DNA of 64,000 nt from Abelmoschus esculentus (taxonomy: Eukaryota > Streptophyta > Magnoliopsida > Malvales > Malvaceae): NCBI GenBank assembly GCA_035048815.1, contig JAUCBN010000006.1, positions 15,205,001 to 15,269,000 of the forward strand. The letters are read 5' to 3'. Numbering within the stretch: the first letter of the stretch is position 1; each line of letters begins with the position of its first letter. The notes beneath the pieces are model-generated. The model was not told the DNA's origin. It made no database searches and saw only the letters and a list, made by a program, of their open reading frames with translations. This document shows positions 1-12,060 of this stretch, piece after piece. The position numbers were made by a program, and so were the translations under genes.

Positions 1-204
1 TACAGGCAGAGCATATACCCCTCTTGCCTTCCAGATAAAGCATGAGCTTTTAAGCTATACTGCTATACAAACAAAAATTGTTCCTAACTGCATATGCAGA
101 CCATAAAAAAAAACACTTGCATATGATTGCCTTGTGACAAAATAAACCCTAGAAAGACCCAAATGGACCCCATTTTCCCTCTGCAACCTGCAAAAGAGTC
201 TTAC

Positions 205-805
205 CATAAATGCTGGTATCTTCTTTATGATTCTTTTCCAGTTCACGCATCACTTCAAGCACAGCAAATAGTCTATCTTTCTTACCAGAATCAGCTAGAT
301 TTCTTCCATTACCAACAAACCCATCAGCTCTATCATCATCCTCTACATTCACATCAGCCGGCAAAGGCAAACTACTTTCATTAAGCCCTACAACAACACT
401 AGACTTGGAAGAAGATGATGAATCCAACTCTGTACCTTCCGTTCCCACGTTGGCCTTCTCATCACCCTCCACCCCCTCATCAGCCGAAGAAGGTAATGCC
501 TGTTTTGTCTTGTTATTTTCCTCCACCGCATTGGATTTCCCGATCATCAGGTCACCGGCGGAGTTATGGTTGGGGATGGGGATTGACCTGGACTCGGCAG
601 GAGAGTGACAGATTTCTTTGTCTTCAGGAACGCCACATTCATCAACCGGCAGCTGTTCTTTCACTGATTGAGGAGGAGACAACATCACCGTGGCAATGGA
701 ATCAACCGGGACACCAATCAGATCTTTACTGCCGGTGTCGGAGCCCTCAAAATCCGACATCCCAAAACAACCCTTTTGCAAGCCGCACTCGTCAGCGGAT
801 GACAT
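205..805 (-). CDS. First exon of an unrecognised acidic protein, truncated by the window edge
   Basis: I do not recognise this gene. The exon reads on the minus strand from the first ATG at 805 (MSSADECGL) to a GT donor (GTAAGA) just below 205, and ends in phase 1 after DTSIYG. Later exons lie left of the window. The roughly 200 residues are rich in Ser, Asp and Glu and look disordered. A more ordered, charged stretch near the end (RLFAVLEVMRELEKN) is likely helical. The frame stays open upstream to 835 but with no ATG there; a TTG stands at 835. A TATA box at 853-862 supports transcription starting close to 825-830, so ATG 805 is the best start. No catalytic motif is visible. Confidence 0.6.
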
Positions 806-852
806 AACTTCAAGAACTGAGTTTTCTTCTTCCAATCCGCCAAACCGAACGT

Positions 853-862
853 CTTTATATAG
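853..862 (-). promoter_or_regulatory. TATA box of the partial gene at 205-805
   Basis: The minus strand reads CTATATAAAG, a near-consensus plant TATA box, about 48-57 bp upstream of the chosen ATG at 805. This implies a very short 5' UTR. Confidence 0.6.
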
Positions 863-904
863 ACTTGTACCATAAAAGGGTAATCTTTACTTTATTTTTC
901 TTTC

Positions 905-985
905 TGATCTTTCCCGCCTTTTTTTCTTTACTTGATATCTTTCCCGCCTTTTTTTCTTTACTTGATATCTTTCCCGCTTTTTTCC
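905..985. repeat. 30-bp tandem repeat, about 2.7 copies
   Basis: A unit of about 30 bp built around ATCTTTCCCGCC followed by a T-run and CTTTACTTGAT occurs twice almost identically, then once partially. It lies upstream of the TATA box of the partial gene and may be part of its promoter. Confidence 0.85.
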
Positions 986-2291
986 ATTGTTACCGATGTT
1001 TGATTATATGATGACTACTGATTAGACGTCTTAATTAATGGGATTATCCTGCAAAATTAGAAAAGATTTGATTAAAATATATGAAATGATGGGCAGACAT
1101 CCCAGAGTTGTGTGTAGATTTTTCTTAGAAAAAAGGTTGTGTAGAATTTAAATTTGTCACCAAATTTTAAAATTTGGTATCAATAACAATGCATCATTCA
1201 TTCTTATGTTAATTTAATTATTTGATTATCAAATGTTAATTTAAGTATAATGTGATTTCTTTAAAATATATATGAATTTTATTCAAAATATATCCATATA
1301 ACTTTAAGGATTTTATTCAAAATAATTATTCGGAAGGTCTTTAATCAACTTAGTGTGTTTATTTGTTATCATATTACAATTACGTTTCATTGCTATATAT
1401 GTTCTGAAACAAGATGAGATCTTCAACGGGTACTTAGACAATAAGTAATCATAAATATCCTTAATATCATTTTTTACAATAAACCGATGATATTCAAGAG
1501 ACCAAAAAATTGATAAACCCTCGTATATGGTATATTGTTGTGATTTTAATATTTTTTAGTTAGTTAATTACTCGCTCTATTCTATTCAATATATCTAATA
1601 TTATTTTTTAATTTTGATTATAATTATTTTAAATATTTTAATTTATTAAAATTTATAAGATATATATATTTAAACTATTTGATTAAAATCTTTTAAAATA
1701 TATTTTTTATATTTTTAATAATTTTAAATTTAAAACTATAATAAGTTAAAATTAAAAAGGTTCGATTCAAAAAAAATTAATACTAGACTATTGAACGTGA
1801 CAAAAAAATTAATACATAAAAAATAGGTTTTTTATATAAATAATGTTTTAATAATTAATTAGAAAAGGACCCCTTTCAGTTGGTATTTTTAAATTAATAC
1901 TACATATATTTTTATTAAGTACAAAATGACTATGATGCAAGATTCTTTAGTAAAGTGACTCTTATTTTACTCACATTAGTGTTTTAAACTGAGAGAAAAT
2001 CTGAAAATCATTTTACAGTCGAAGGAGTGAAAATAAACGACTGAAATGAATCGTAGGATTGATTACCAAATCTGTCTGTAATATTTTTAGCCTCCAAAGT
2101 CATGCAAAACAAGACAAGATCTGAAACCAGTTTCACAAAGTATGCAATCTATAATATGAGACACTCATTAACACACAACAAAAGCAATGCCACACTCTGC
2201 TGTACACCATTTTCCAGTATGAGAAAGAGGCATATCTAAACTGTAATCCCAAAGAAATTACAGACTTGGTGCACAAATCTTCTCCAACAAC
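986..2291. other. AT-rich intergenic region
   Basis: This is non-coding sequence between the divergent 5' end of the partial gene and the 3' end of the SnRK2 gene. It is very AT-rich, especially 1560-1860. The last 150 bases or so before 2292 probably hold the 3' UTR of the kinase gene. I found no gene or clear element. Confidence 0.7.
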
Positions 2292-5177
2292 TTAAACATA
2301 CACAGGTGCATCAAAGTCACCGCTGACATCGATTTCGGATTCTAAATCTCCATCAGCATCGTCGGGGTCCGATGAACCAGCAACACCTGGGTCACCAACT
2401 TTGGCTCCTTCGGCTGTTGTTGTCTTAGCCTCTTGTATGATATGCATTATTTCTTCGACGCTTTGAGATGGTTGGTCACGTTCTGACCCCGAAAAGTTTG
2501 TTTTTTCGATTTCAACCAGTTCTTTCGGTAAATTTTTCAGAAACCAAGGATGCTGCTTAATCTCTGGGATGCTAATTCTCTATATGTGATCAAAGTGTGT
2601 ATGCCATTTAAATTAGATGCAATGAAAGGTTTTTATGAACTATGGAGTTTATGTATAAGAAAAGAATTGATACCTTGGCAGGATCGGCAACAAAGATACG
2701 GGAAAGCAGGTGTCGGCAATCCGCAGACACACGTACATAGTCGGGTATACTGTATTGGACACTCATTATTCTCTGTTACAACCAAAATAATTCAACTTCA
2801 CGTCATGAAGAAAGAGTGAAATGGTAACTCATGTAAGAGCCAAATTTGACAACTTACGCTGATGGTCTTACGGAAATTCCGAGGATCTTCGGGATCCTCA
2901 AAAGGGTATGCTCCAACCAACATCACGTATAATGTCACACCACAGGACCAAACATCTGCAATCTGTGATAGCCAGTGAATGATCAAATTACACCACAAAT
3001 AATAAAGATGAGATTATCTATACAACAAGCACAAATCTATATCCGAGGTTTAATATCTGCAATACATTTGATCAGAAAATAGAAAACTTGTACCTTTCCG
3101 TCATATTCCTTTCGTGATAGGACTTCCGGGGCAATATACGCTGGTGTTCCGACAGTTGATTTTGGTTGTGAATGCAGCACTGCAGACTGTTTAGAAAAGA
3201 AATTAAAGAACTGAAGATTGAAAAATAGAATAAGAATAGCAGAATCCATCAAAGATGGGGTTTATTTCAAATTTGGAAATGAACCTTGGAGTATCCGAAG
3301 TCACATATTTTAAGTCGTGGTGTCGGGCTTCCATCCAGGAGTGTGTTTTCTAGTTTCAGATCCCTGTGACAAATTTGCTGCAACAGAACTATAAAATGAG
3401 GCATGAAAGACGCCATCAAACAGAATCTGAAAAGGTTAATTTTATTCATATAGCATACCATGGAATGACAGTAGCTGACTCCGGATATTAGCTGCTGGAA
3501 GAAAAACCTTGCCTGTCGAAAAACAAATATCATAAGTAAACATTAATCAAAATATTTTCATGACAGGCAAGGAAGAAAATTTAGCTGCTCGAAGAATGAC
3601 ACGCTGAATGTGGCTAAAGACTCACTTCGTCTTCACTAAATCGACCGGCGCTGCATATTCTCTCGAAGAGTTCACCACCGGCAGCATACTCCATAACAAT
3701 AGCTAAATGTGTTGGAGTCAACAAAACCTGCACAGAAATGTGAAGTTTAATATAAGCTAATCATATAATTCTCTAACCAAAATTCCACCAGAATATCTAC
3801 TAACATTTTAATAAAATAAATTTCTCACCTCTTTAAACCTGATTATGTTTGGATGTCTTAAAGATCGGTGGTTAATGATTTCCCTCTGAACATTTTCATC
3901 AATCTGAAACCGAAAAACAGAAATGGTACATTAATACGTACTGTGAGGATGAGATTCAAAACCTAGGAAATGAAATCAAATACATTCAAAAGGCAACACT
4001 GTTTCACACATAGAAAATCAATAAGACAAACATCACAACCCTTGAAGAAAACTGCGAAAGAAAGGCAGTCCCTTTTGTGATGGCAGCAGCAGAACAGAAG
4101 AGTAAAACATCACAAATCATGTCAAGAAGAACATGAAACATCATGGACTTGGACCTAAGCATTCACCATATATTGCTCTCATTTTGCATGAAGTAGTGTA
4201 CCCATGTCCAACACATATTCGAACAAGAGTATGAGCATATTATGACCCTCTAAATACATGGGAAACCTTGGAAAACAATGGAGCAAACCCTTGTCATAGC
4301 TAAGTTCAAGTAACATTGTTCATCATATGAACTTGAATAACATGAAATCGCCTTAGTTCTTTCTCATCAATAACTCAATGTATAGATTCAAAAACACAAA
4401 TCATTTTACAGAGACGTCAAGTATACATTTTCCCCATCAGAGAAATAGTTCCCACCAGAATGACATTGACAAATACACGCAAGGTGGTCGTCTTATCGGT
4501 AAAACTTCGTTGGTAGATTTCTAAGCAACAAAAGTGAACTTAGGTAGATTGCAAATTTTCAACAACCCATCTTTCTTCTCAAGAACAACTTCACTTTCAT
4601 TATGTAATTATGGTCCATTATTAGAAGCATATAAGTGCAACGTCTCCTATCTCAAACAGAGATACCAACAAACACTTGGTGCTTTACAATTAAGTTTCCA
4701 TCTAATAAACCATTGAAAGCATAATACAAGCCTCATTTAACCAATCTCTAGACATGGAAAAATCAAAACAACTTTGTCTGAAGAACCAGAAGTTTAACTA
4801 TTCGTCTCGATTAGATTTGTCTATTTTGGAACCAATTAGCAAACCACATCGATATACTGTAAATCTCTCATTGTAATATAATCAAACAAGTAGTCGGCCA
4901 TCTTCAAAAATCAAGCATAAACAACTTTCAATGCCCAACAACCGATCATCGGACATAAAATTTGCTCATATTATATGCTCCTATAATTGCTACCGATTTA
5001 GATAAAAAATAATCTGCAGATGATAAAAAAAAAAGAAGTAAGGATTCATATGACCTTCTTTCCTCTTTCAATATATTTGACCGCAACAAGCTCCTTTGTT
5101 TTCTTATCTTTCACCAGCCTAGCAACTCCGAAATTCCCTGATCCAAGCTCCTTCACTGGCTCGTATCTCTCCTCCAT
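2292..5177 (-). CDS. SnRK2-type serine/threonine protein kinase, nine exons, 343 aa
   Basis: This is an SnRK2 kinase of plant osmotic-stress and ABA signalling, acting in cytosol and nucleus. Exons on the minus strand are 5177-5055, 3903-3829, 3727-3626, 3512-3459, 3377-3285, 3186-3094, 2962-2858, 2772-2674 and 2579-2292; all junctions are phase 0. Visible features are the P-loop GSGNFG (12-17), the catalytic Lys34 in VAVK, HRDLKLEN (Asp124), DFG (144-146) and the activation loop HSQPKSTVGTPAY. In that loop Ser155 and Ser159 align with the phosphorylated serines of Arabidopsis OST1. The C-terminus has the SnRK2 box QSVEEIMHIIQEAK (288-300) and then an acidic tail (DPDDADGDLESE). The start MEERYEPVKELG and total length suit the SAPK3-like subclass II. 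Intron 1 is long (3904-5054, about 1.15 kb). I see no frameshift or missing catalytic residue, so the gene looks functional. The subclass is inferred; the family is certain. Confidence 0.95.
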
Positions 5178-7287
5178 CGCCACCAAAAAAGGGGGGAAAT
5201 TAGAAGGAAAAAGTGAAAAACTTCAACGGAAAACAAGACCCCAGAGATGAAAAGTTCTCAAAGAGAAACACTTCTTTTTGAGAGTCTGAAGGGAAAAAAA
5301 AAAAGACCAAGACCAAGAAAATATTATTCTATACACTTATATAGTTATATATATCATGTATGTATATATCTTCCAAAATAAACAAGAGAAAATTATGAAG
5401 AAACCGTCCTTGAAAGCAAGAAGACCACCTAACCGGCTAACTCGTCCTTTGCAAGTTCACAAGTCAAGCCATTTTATACACTTCTCAAACAAAAAAAATT
5501 ACAGAATCAATAAGATTAAAAGATTAATCTGAATCAAATAAAAATATATTTTTTACGTTTAATTCTGAACTTTAAACAGACATAGAACACACTATAAATA
5601 TATACATGATTCTCGAAATCTAAAATGTGTTTTTTTGGAAAGAAAATGTTTTTCTAGTTACATGATCTGTGAGGACACGTGTTTGATTGAGGGTTGTTTC
5701 TGTAATTGTGTGGGATAACGGAGACAAAGACATGGAAAAGAGAAGTCTATTATATAGTAAAGTTTTTTATCATGTCATCTGTGATCTTAACCAATAAAAT
5801 TTTATATATTTTATTTTTAAAATAAATGGTTAATTTTTTACGTATAATTGATAAATAAATAAATATCAAATAATTATTTAAAAATTAACAGACTTAATTA
5901 TATTACTCACGAATAATGTGATAGAAAAAGGTTATGATATAATCTTTAGCGTTTAAGTATTTTTTTTTTTCTGTTTGAAAAGGAAAGAGTACTGAGGCTA
6001 ACGTCCGCATGGGTCCCATTGATGCATAAAGAAACCGTAACGTGGTGGGTTTTGCAATCTACTTTTGACCAAAATCTAATTGGGAATATCCTGTAAGAAC
6101 AGACACAAAATACTTTTTTATCCAATCATTAGGCGGTAAATAAATCGAATATTTAATGAATCGTTCGTGAATTATTCGGTAAAAGATTTGTTTATATTTG
6201 TTTGTTTTAAATAAGATTTTTTTTTTTAATTAAATGAATGATTATAAACAAAAGGTTTGTTCGTTCATTTATATTCGTGAACGTTTAATAATTTGTGTGT
6301 TTATGTTTATTTAAATTTATTTACGTATGTCTAGGGTATTTATTGTTCGATTAAACCGAATTAATAGATCGAAATAAATCAAAATTAATAATCTATTATA
6401 TGATTTTAGGTTTCGGCTAATGATTAAGAGTTTTTTAATTTTAATTATCGATTAATTCAGTTTAAAATCAGTTGATTAATTAAATTAATCGAACAAATCC
6501 AAAGTATTAAATATTAATACATTATATATTTATTTATGTTCATTTATGTTGGTTTGGGTTCATTTATGTTCATTTATCATGTTAACAAACGAACATAAAT
6601 AAACACGAACAAAATACGTTCCTTAACGGATGAAAAAAAATTATATTCCTTCATATTTTAATTAGTTCATTTATCCAATTAAATTAAATAAATAAACATA
6701 AACACAACTTCAATCGTATTGGTTCGATTAAACAAGCCTAGAAATCATTGTTTGGGAAACTGTCCCCAAATTCACGTTTTAGAGCACGTAGGTTTACGTG
6801 TCTTTCATTTCCTACTAATAAGAGGGGCGTATAAAAAAACCCGATTACCCGGTTTCGTTTCTAGATCTAGTTATATTTTATAGATTTTTATCCGATATCC
6901 GATGAATATCCAGTAAGACCGAGATTTATACCAAATTTTCGGTACTAATTTTCTTGCTTATAATAGATAATATTCTTTTGTTTATTTTTTATCAAAGCTT
7001 TTTTATATATAAATATTATGAGTATGACTCATTTTAAAACTTATATATTTTAGCTTACGAGTTACAATATCCTAATTTTATATTGATGATTATAAAAAGT
7101 CTCTTATTACTCATATTTTCTTAATAATAAATTAATCGATCAGGTACTCGGTATTAATCAATCATATTATAATAAATGTATGACATATTAGGGGTGTTTG
7201 GTTCACGAAATGTAAAATTATTCTTGAAAATAGATATGTAAAATTATAATTAATTAATTTTATCTAAAAAATTATTTATATTAAATA
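5178..7287. other. SnRK2 5' UTR, promoter and AT-rich intergenic DNA
   Basis: The first few hundred bases hold the 5' UTR and promoter of the kinase gene, with A-runs near 5296. Farther right, 6120-6740 is a decayed repeat: short motifs of the type GTTCATTTATGTT recur in direct and inverted orientation (6190-6320 and 6525-6720). That suggests an old transposon relic, but I could not define its ends. I found no ORF with recognisable content. Confidence 0.5.
5675..5682. promoter_or_regulatory. G-box/ABRE-like palindrome upstream of the SnRK2 gene
   Basis: The palindrome ACACGTGT contains the ACGTG core bound by bZIP (ABF) and bHLH factors. It lies about 500 bp upstream of the kinase ATG. A role in ABA feedback is inference. 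Confidence 0.4.
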
Positions 7288-7395
7288 ATTTAATTTCAGC
7301 AAAATCTCAAAAATATTTAAGAAAAAAATTATTTCCACAAATATTGATTCTTTTTAATTATTTCCAGAACTATGGATGAATCTACAGTGAACACG

Positions 7396-7421
7396 AAGTC
7401 GGGCTCAAGAGAGCCCGACTT
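7396..7421. repeat. Palindrome in left TIR of element A
   Basis: Perfect 11-bp arms (AAGTCGGGCTC and its complement) surround a 4-base loop. The same motif is in all four TIRs of elements A and B, in variable copy number. It could be a transposase-binding subterminal repeat. Confidence 0.85.
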
Positions 7422-7754
7422 TGAACAATGTTTATCCTGAAATTTAAAAAAAAATTAAAATAAGCAAAGTATGGCTCAGGAGAGCCCGTCTTTGAACAGT
7501 GTCGATCACTATTGGAAGTCTGGCTCAGCTGAGCCTTATTCCCTTCGGTACAGGTGGCAGGGGGTGCAGCATTTCAGAGGGGTAGTCACGGGTTATTTTA
7601 GGTGTAAATAAGATTAAAAAAAATTATTTGGTATATATAATACCAATGATTAGTGTAAAATTTTTCTGGTATAAAAGATAGTTGTTGATAATAGAGAGTG
7701 TATAGGAAAAAATTGAGAGATAGTAAGCAGAAGAAATTTGAAGCTTTGTTTCAG

Positions 7755-8023
7755 GTATGTGTTAAATTTTTAATGTTAGTTTTTTTATTATAGATATATA
7801 TTTTTTAATTTATAGTTCATAGAGTTAATTATGTTAAAATTTTATGAATAATTTTAAGTTGATATATTTTATGAAGCTAGTGAAATTGAAGGTATTTATA
7901 TACGAAACTTGATTTTTAGTTTTATTTATTTACATGTTAAGTGTATTTTATTATATTTTGTTTTATCTTTTATATTTTTCATTTTTTTATATTAATTTAT
8001 TTTATTAATTTAATTTCAAACAG
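7755..8023 (+). other. 5' UTR intron of the transposase gene in element A
   Basis: The sequence runs from TTTCAG followed by GTATGTG to a TTTCAAACAG acceptor four bases before ATG 8027. The same structure is preserved in element B on the other strand. This supports a spliced leader for the ancestral transposase gene. Confidence 0.6.
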
Positions 8024-8026
8024 AAA

Positions 8027-10029
8027 ATGAATCAGAATACATTTCTGACAATTATCTATTATAATGGAAAAATTGTGAGAACGGATGCCGGGATTGTATT
8101 TGAAGCTGAAAAAACCACAAAAATGCGATTTGAAAAGGAAATCACGCTTCGACAGTTGAAGGGGAAAATATCTCAAAAGGTTGGAAGAGATATTCATGGT
8201 TTGCGTTACCGGTGGCTTACATGTGAAAATCCGATAACATATTGTGCAATCAATCTTGAAGATGATGATGATGTTGCAATGATGATTGCTGAACATGAAT
8301 CTGTAGAGACTCGATATATCGAGTTATTTGCAGAAATTTTTAATGTTCTGAACCCTTCTAAAACTTTTATTGGAGAATTTTCTCAAATGAATTACGTTAC
8401 TGAGACTGAACTACCTAGAGGCAGTTTCCTCACAATATTGTCTGATGGTATAGCTAATGAATTTAATCCAGTTGACACTTCAACAGATAATGTGAACAAC
8501 CTACGCGGCCGATGGGGAGAAGCTCTTGACGATTCTAGTGAGGATGAAGATATTGATGATGATGATTTATTTTCGGATGATATTGATAATCCCCCTAATT
8601 ATGGTGTGGGAGAATTTGTGCCACCCGCAGGAGATATTACATTTTATGAGCCTTCTACTCATATGGTGTCATTAGATTTTGATGCTATGAGAGCTGCTGA
8701 ATTCCCGACTATTTTGGGCGTTCAAGCCTTGCATAGATGGCTTCCTTTACTGGAAACGTATGATCCAAGTAGATGTTACGTGGTTATATGGGAGATACTC
8801 TCATATATTGTTGATTGTTGTTGCACAAGATGGTGATAACAATATCTTTCCGATTGCATTCGTCATTGTGGAGCAAGGGTCAACGGAAGCTCGAAATTTC
8901 TTTTTGACAAATTTACATGAGCATGTCGCTCGAGAAGATGGTGTTTGTATTATATCTGATCGAGGGACAGGTATCAAAGCTGCTATTAATCGAGAAGGAA
9001 GTCGTTGGACACCTCCCCATACGTACCCCGCGTACTGTGTTCGTCATATCGGGAAGAATAGTATGGAACAATTCAAAAATCTATACTTTCATAGTGAAAT
9101 TGTTAGCATGGGTAAGTATCTGGTATTTGATTATATTTTTTTATTCTATTTATATATATATATACTAACAATATTTAAAAACAGGATATATACTAACACA
9201 TCCCGATTTTGAGAGGAAAATAACAAATCTAAATAGGTATAGTGACTGACATTGGAATTGGGCAAACAGTCTAGAAAGGAAAAAATAGGCTCAATGTTAC
9301 GATGAATCTGGAAGACGATACGGCCAAATGACAACCAACCTTGTGGAGTACATCAATGGAGTACCAAAAGGATCACGTCATCTTCCGATCGCAAGCCTTA
9401 TAAAAGCGACATACTACAGGTTGGCTAAAGTTTGGACCGTAAAAGGGAAAGAAATCGAAGCATTAATCAATAAGGGCCAAAGTTGGGCTATAGACCTAGT
9501 GAGGAAAATGTAAGAGAATATGATGAATGCAACGTCAATGAGAGTTCACGGCTTTGATCGAATGAATCATACATTTGATGTTGTTGGTCCGAGACGCTTG
9601 AATCAAGTTGCACACGCTAATGTATTTAGAGTTGATTTCCGAAGGAGGTACTGTGATTGTGGAGCGTTTCAAGCATAGTGATACCCCTGTCCTCATACAG
9701 TTGCGGCATATATGTCTACCGGAGTTGATCCATACACCTATGTCGATGAATGCTTCAATTTGCAGAGGATAGTTAATATTTACAGAACTGAGTTCCCACC
9801 AATTGCTAATTCAAACTATTGACCACCAGTAGGGAATGAACGATGGTTACCCGATCCTACCCTTCGTCGTACTCCAAAAGGAAGACCAAAATCAACTTGA
9901 ATTCATATTAGTATGAATCTACATTATAGAGAGAAAGGATAACGTAAACGATGTACAATATGTAGAGCGAAAGGTCATTCCAAAACTAATTGTCTAAATG
10001 AGCCTCAATTTGTATCTATTCCTCTTTGA
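8027..10029 (+). pseudogene. MULE transposase pseudogene (element A)
   Basis: This is a Mutator-superfamily transposase relic. The N-terminal part (8027-8706) encodes the MULE leader domain with an acidic stretch (EDEDIDDDDLFSDD). About 600 bp present in element B are then missing, and the reading frame changes. The catalytic part resumes at 8760 (MIQVDVTWLYGRYSH, ISDRGTGIKAAI). An intron with donor GTAAGTATC follows MG near 9111, with its acceptor about 9184. Past it are an in-frame TAG at 9286-9288, shared with element B, and several more stops. The C-terminus keeps a SWIM-like Cys/His pattern (YCDCGAF with PCPH) and an intact zinc knuckle CTICRAKGHSKTNC, ending at TGA 10027-10029. It retains the original ATG, unlike copy B. 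It cannot encode a full transposase. Confidence 0.9.
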
Positions 10030-10099
10030 GTTTTGAATAAAGTTTGTTTGTGTACAAATATTTGACTTTTGATAATAAATATGAATTACCAAAATTAGT

Positions 10100-10220
10100 T
10101 CTTATGCAACTTAAAATAAAAAAATTATAAGTACAAAATGAAATTAAAAGTCTGAATAGAAGGAAATAACAAAATTACAAGTACGAAATGAAATTAAAAG
10201 TCTGAATATATAAGTTTGAA
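10100..10220. repeat. About two copies of a 50-bp repeat between the convergent genes of element A
   Basis: The complement of the 50-bp unit that is present five times in element B occurs here roughly twice. Its core is AAATGAAATTAAAAGTCTGA. It lies between the 3' ends of the two convergent genes. Confidence 0.75.
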
Positions 10221-10232
10221 ATTAAAAGTACA

Positions 10233-11168
10233 TCACTTCTTATGCAACTTTTGACCATGACAAGGTGTGGTAGAAAGATAACATTGCGGTGGACGTCTCG
10301 TCCGTTGTGGCCTATGTGATGTATCATCTTCAGCCCCTTCATCAACATCCTCTTCAGCATCTTCATCAGCATCCTCTTCAGTCATAGAGGGATACGTAGG
10401 TGGTGTCATAAAAATAGAACTAATGTTCCCTCCCGTCAAATCTGGTGAATTTAGGATATTTTGCATTTCCTGAAATTGACTATTATTGTCATAAACAAAA
10501 GTGTGAGACTGATACTGACTAAACTCATGTCTGTATAAAGTTGTATCATCAAACACAGGATCATGATATTCACCACTAGAACCCACAGCTGGAGGGATAT
10601 ATGTAGGAGTCGGTTCTAGTTCCCATACCATATATGGTGTTATATTACTCATATCTGGCTCCCATGTTATTGGTCAACCTTTCGTGTTTTGACTCGAAAG
10701 ATTTGAACTTTGAGATGTTCCAGCTGAAGCTTTCCCTTTTCCACCATATTTTTGCCTATACCGTTCGTATTCTTCTCGTCCTTCAACACTGGTTAAAAAT
10801 GGTTTTCCATGATGACAATACCACTGAATGTACTCCGAACTCTCAAAATCAAAATCAACTCCTTCGATTGGGTATCGTACTGGTAAGGCTAGAGCTCTAT
10901 TATCCCACAAAGTAATATACTCAACATATACGGCTTCCCAATCTGTCTCAGCTTTACCATGCCTATCATAAGCATAAAGAAAATAATGTTCGCGTGGAAT
11001 ACCCGAAATAGGCTGTTGAAATCCAAATTATCTCCAGACTCTATTTGGAAAGTGGAACTCGACCGTAGAAAAATGGATCAAAGGTGCCACACTACACCAT
11101 AATTGTGAATTGAATATTAGATAATCCGGTACAAAAAAGCGGTCGTAATCATACGGCTTCCAAATAAA
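10233..11168 (-). pseudogene. Plant-mobile-domain (PMD) gene remnant (element A)
   Basis: Only the last exon of the PMD gene survives, with its intron 3 just upstream (11169 to about 11257). The first three exons present in element B are deleted. The frame is broken by substitutions, for example TGG to TGA after NTKG near 10676. The rest translates to the same proline- and acid-rich tail as element B, ending CHGQKLHKK. This copy still has a 4-bp segment near 10580 that copy B has lost, so each copy carries different damage. Confidence 0.8.
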
Positions 11169-11310
11169 CTGTGAAAATATGAAAAAAATTATAATCACTT
11201 ACAAATCAAAAGTATGAGATTGAAAAAATTAACTTAAAAAAATAATATCATTTACTTGAGCCATACTTTTCTTATTTTATTTTTTTTAATTTCAGGATAA
11301 ACATTGTTCA

Positions 11311-11336
11311 AAGTCGGGCTGTCCTGAGCCCGACTT
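11311..11336. repeat. Palindrome in right TIR of element A
   Basis: Ten-base arms AAGTCGGGCT and its complement surround a 6-base loop. It mirrors the palindrome at 7396-7421. Confidence 0.8.
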
Positions 11337-11440
11337 CGTGTTTATTGTAGATTCATCCATAGTTCTGGAAATAATTAAAAGGAATCAATATTTGTGGAAA
11401 TACTTTTTTTCAATATTTTTGAGATTTTGTCATTTAATTT

Positions 11441-11807
11441 CAGTATAATGATTAATTACTTCACATATTACTGAAAATGTTACGTTATTTTTTTGACTTG
11501 TTTGATAATAATGTAAAATTATAATATTTGATTAATGGATTGTAAAATTATCGTAATATATATTTTTAAAAATTATTATTTTAACTAGTTAATCTTTCAA
11601 TATTTGCGTAAAAATTCATAAAAATTAAATATTTTTTTTATTTTTAATTTATATATATTTCTTTTATAAAGTTCTGACGCAAATTATCAACTATTGTTTT
11701 TAATTTTATTGTACAATATTATAGATTTAAATATTCTAATTTATTATAATTATATATCTAAATATAGAAAAAATTCATAATTATATTTCTTTTATAAAGT
11801 TCTGACG
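11441..11807. other. AT-rich spacer between elements A and B
   Basis: This short flanking region has no ORF. A 30-bp sequence ending TTCTGACGCAAAT occurs twice (about 11655-11685 and 11783-11812); the second copy runs into the target site of element B. Confidence 0.7.
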
Positions 11808-11994
11808 CAAATCAACGACAAAATCTCAAAAATATTGAAGAAAAAAAAATATTTCCACATATATTGATCCCTCTTAATTATTTCCAGAAGTATGGATAAA
11901 ACTACAGTGAATAGGAAGTCGGGCTTAGGAGAGAACGACTTTGAACAGTGTTTATCCTGAAATTAAAAAAAATAAAATAAACAAAGTGTGGCTC

Positions 11995-12060
11995 AGGAGG
12001 GCCCGACTTTGAACAGTGTCGATCACTGTTGGAAGTCGGGCTCAGTTGATCCCTTATTCC
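11995..12060. repeat. Subterminal palindrome cluster, left end of element B
   Basis: GTGGCTCAGGAGGGCCCGACTT and a second half-site AAGTCGGGCTCAGTTGATCC lie within 65 bp. They are variants of the TIR palindrome seen in element A. Confidence 0.7.

Larger units (their letters stand above)
7297..11431 (+). mobile_element. Mutator-like element A (MULE with PMD remnant), 4.1 kb
   Basis: The terminal inverted repeats are about 185 bp (left 7297 to about 7480; right about 11248 to 11431), starting near GACAAAATCTCAAAAATATT. The left tip is slightly altered (CAGCAAAATCTC). The 9-bp flanks ATTTAATTT at 7288-7296 and 11432-11440 match and are the target duplication, the hallmark length for Mutator. The element carries a transposase pseudogene (+) and a PMD-gene remnant (-), convergent. 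It is an internally deleted, inverted relative of element B. Two deletions are visible: one in the transposase gene at the 8705-8715 junction, and one removing the first PMD exons at about 11257, where the subterminal TIR motif TATGGCTCA is joined to intron sequence. Confidence 0.9.

Noticed and set aside
5020..5250. Plus-strand ORF over SnRK2 exon 1
   Set aside because: The opposite strand encodes the conserved kinase N-terminus with correct splice sites.
6120..6740. Defined MITE with GTTCATTTATGTT motifs
   Set aside because: The motifs recur in both orientations, but no consistent ends or target duplication could be found; listed only as a repeat relic.
8027..8836. Transposase ORF of element A as an intact domesticated gene
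   Set aside because: It is fused out of frame after an internal deletion, so the last 40 or so codons are not native protein.
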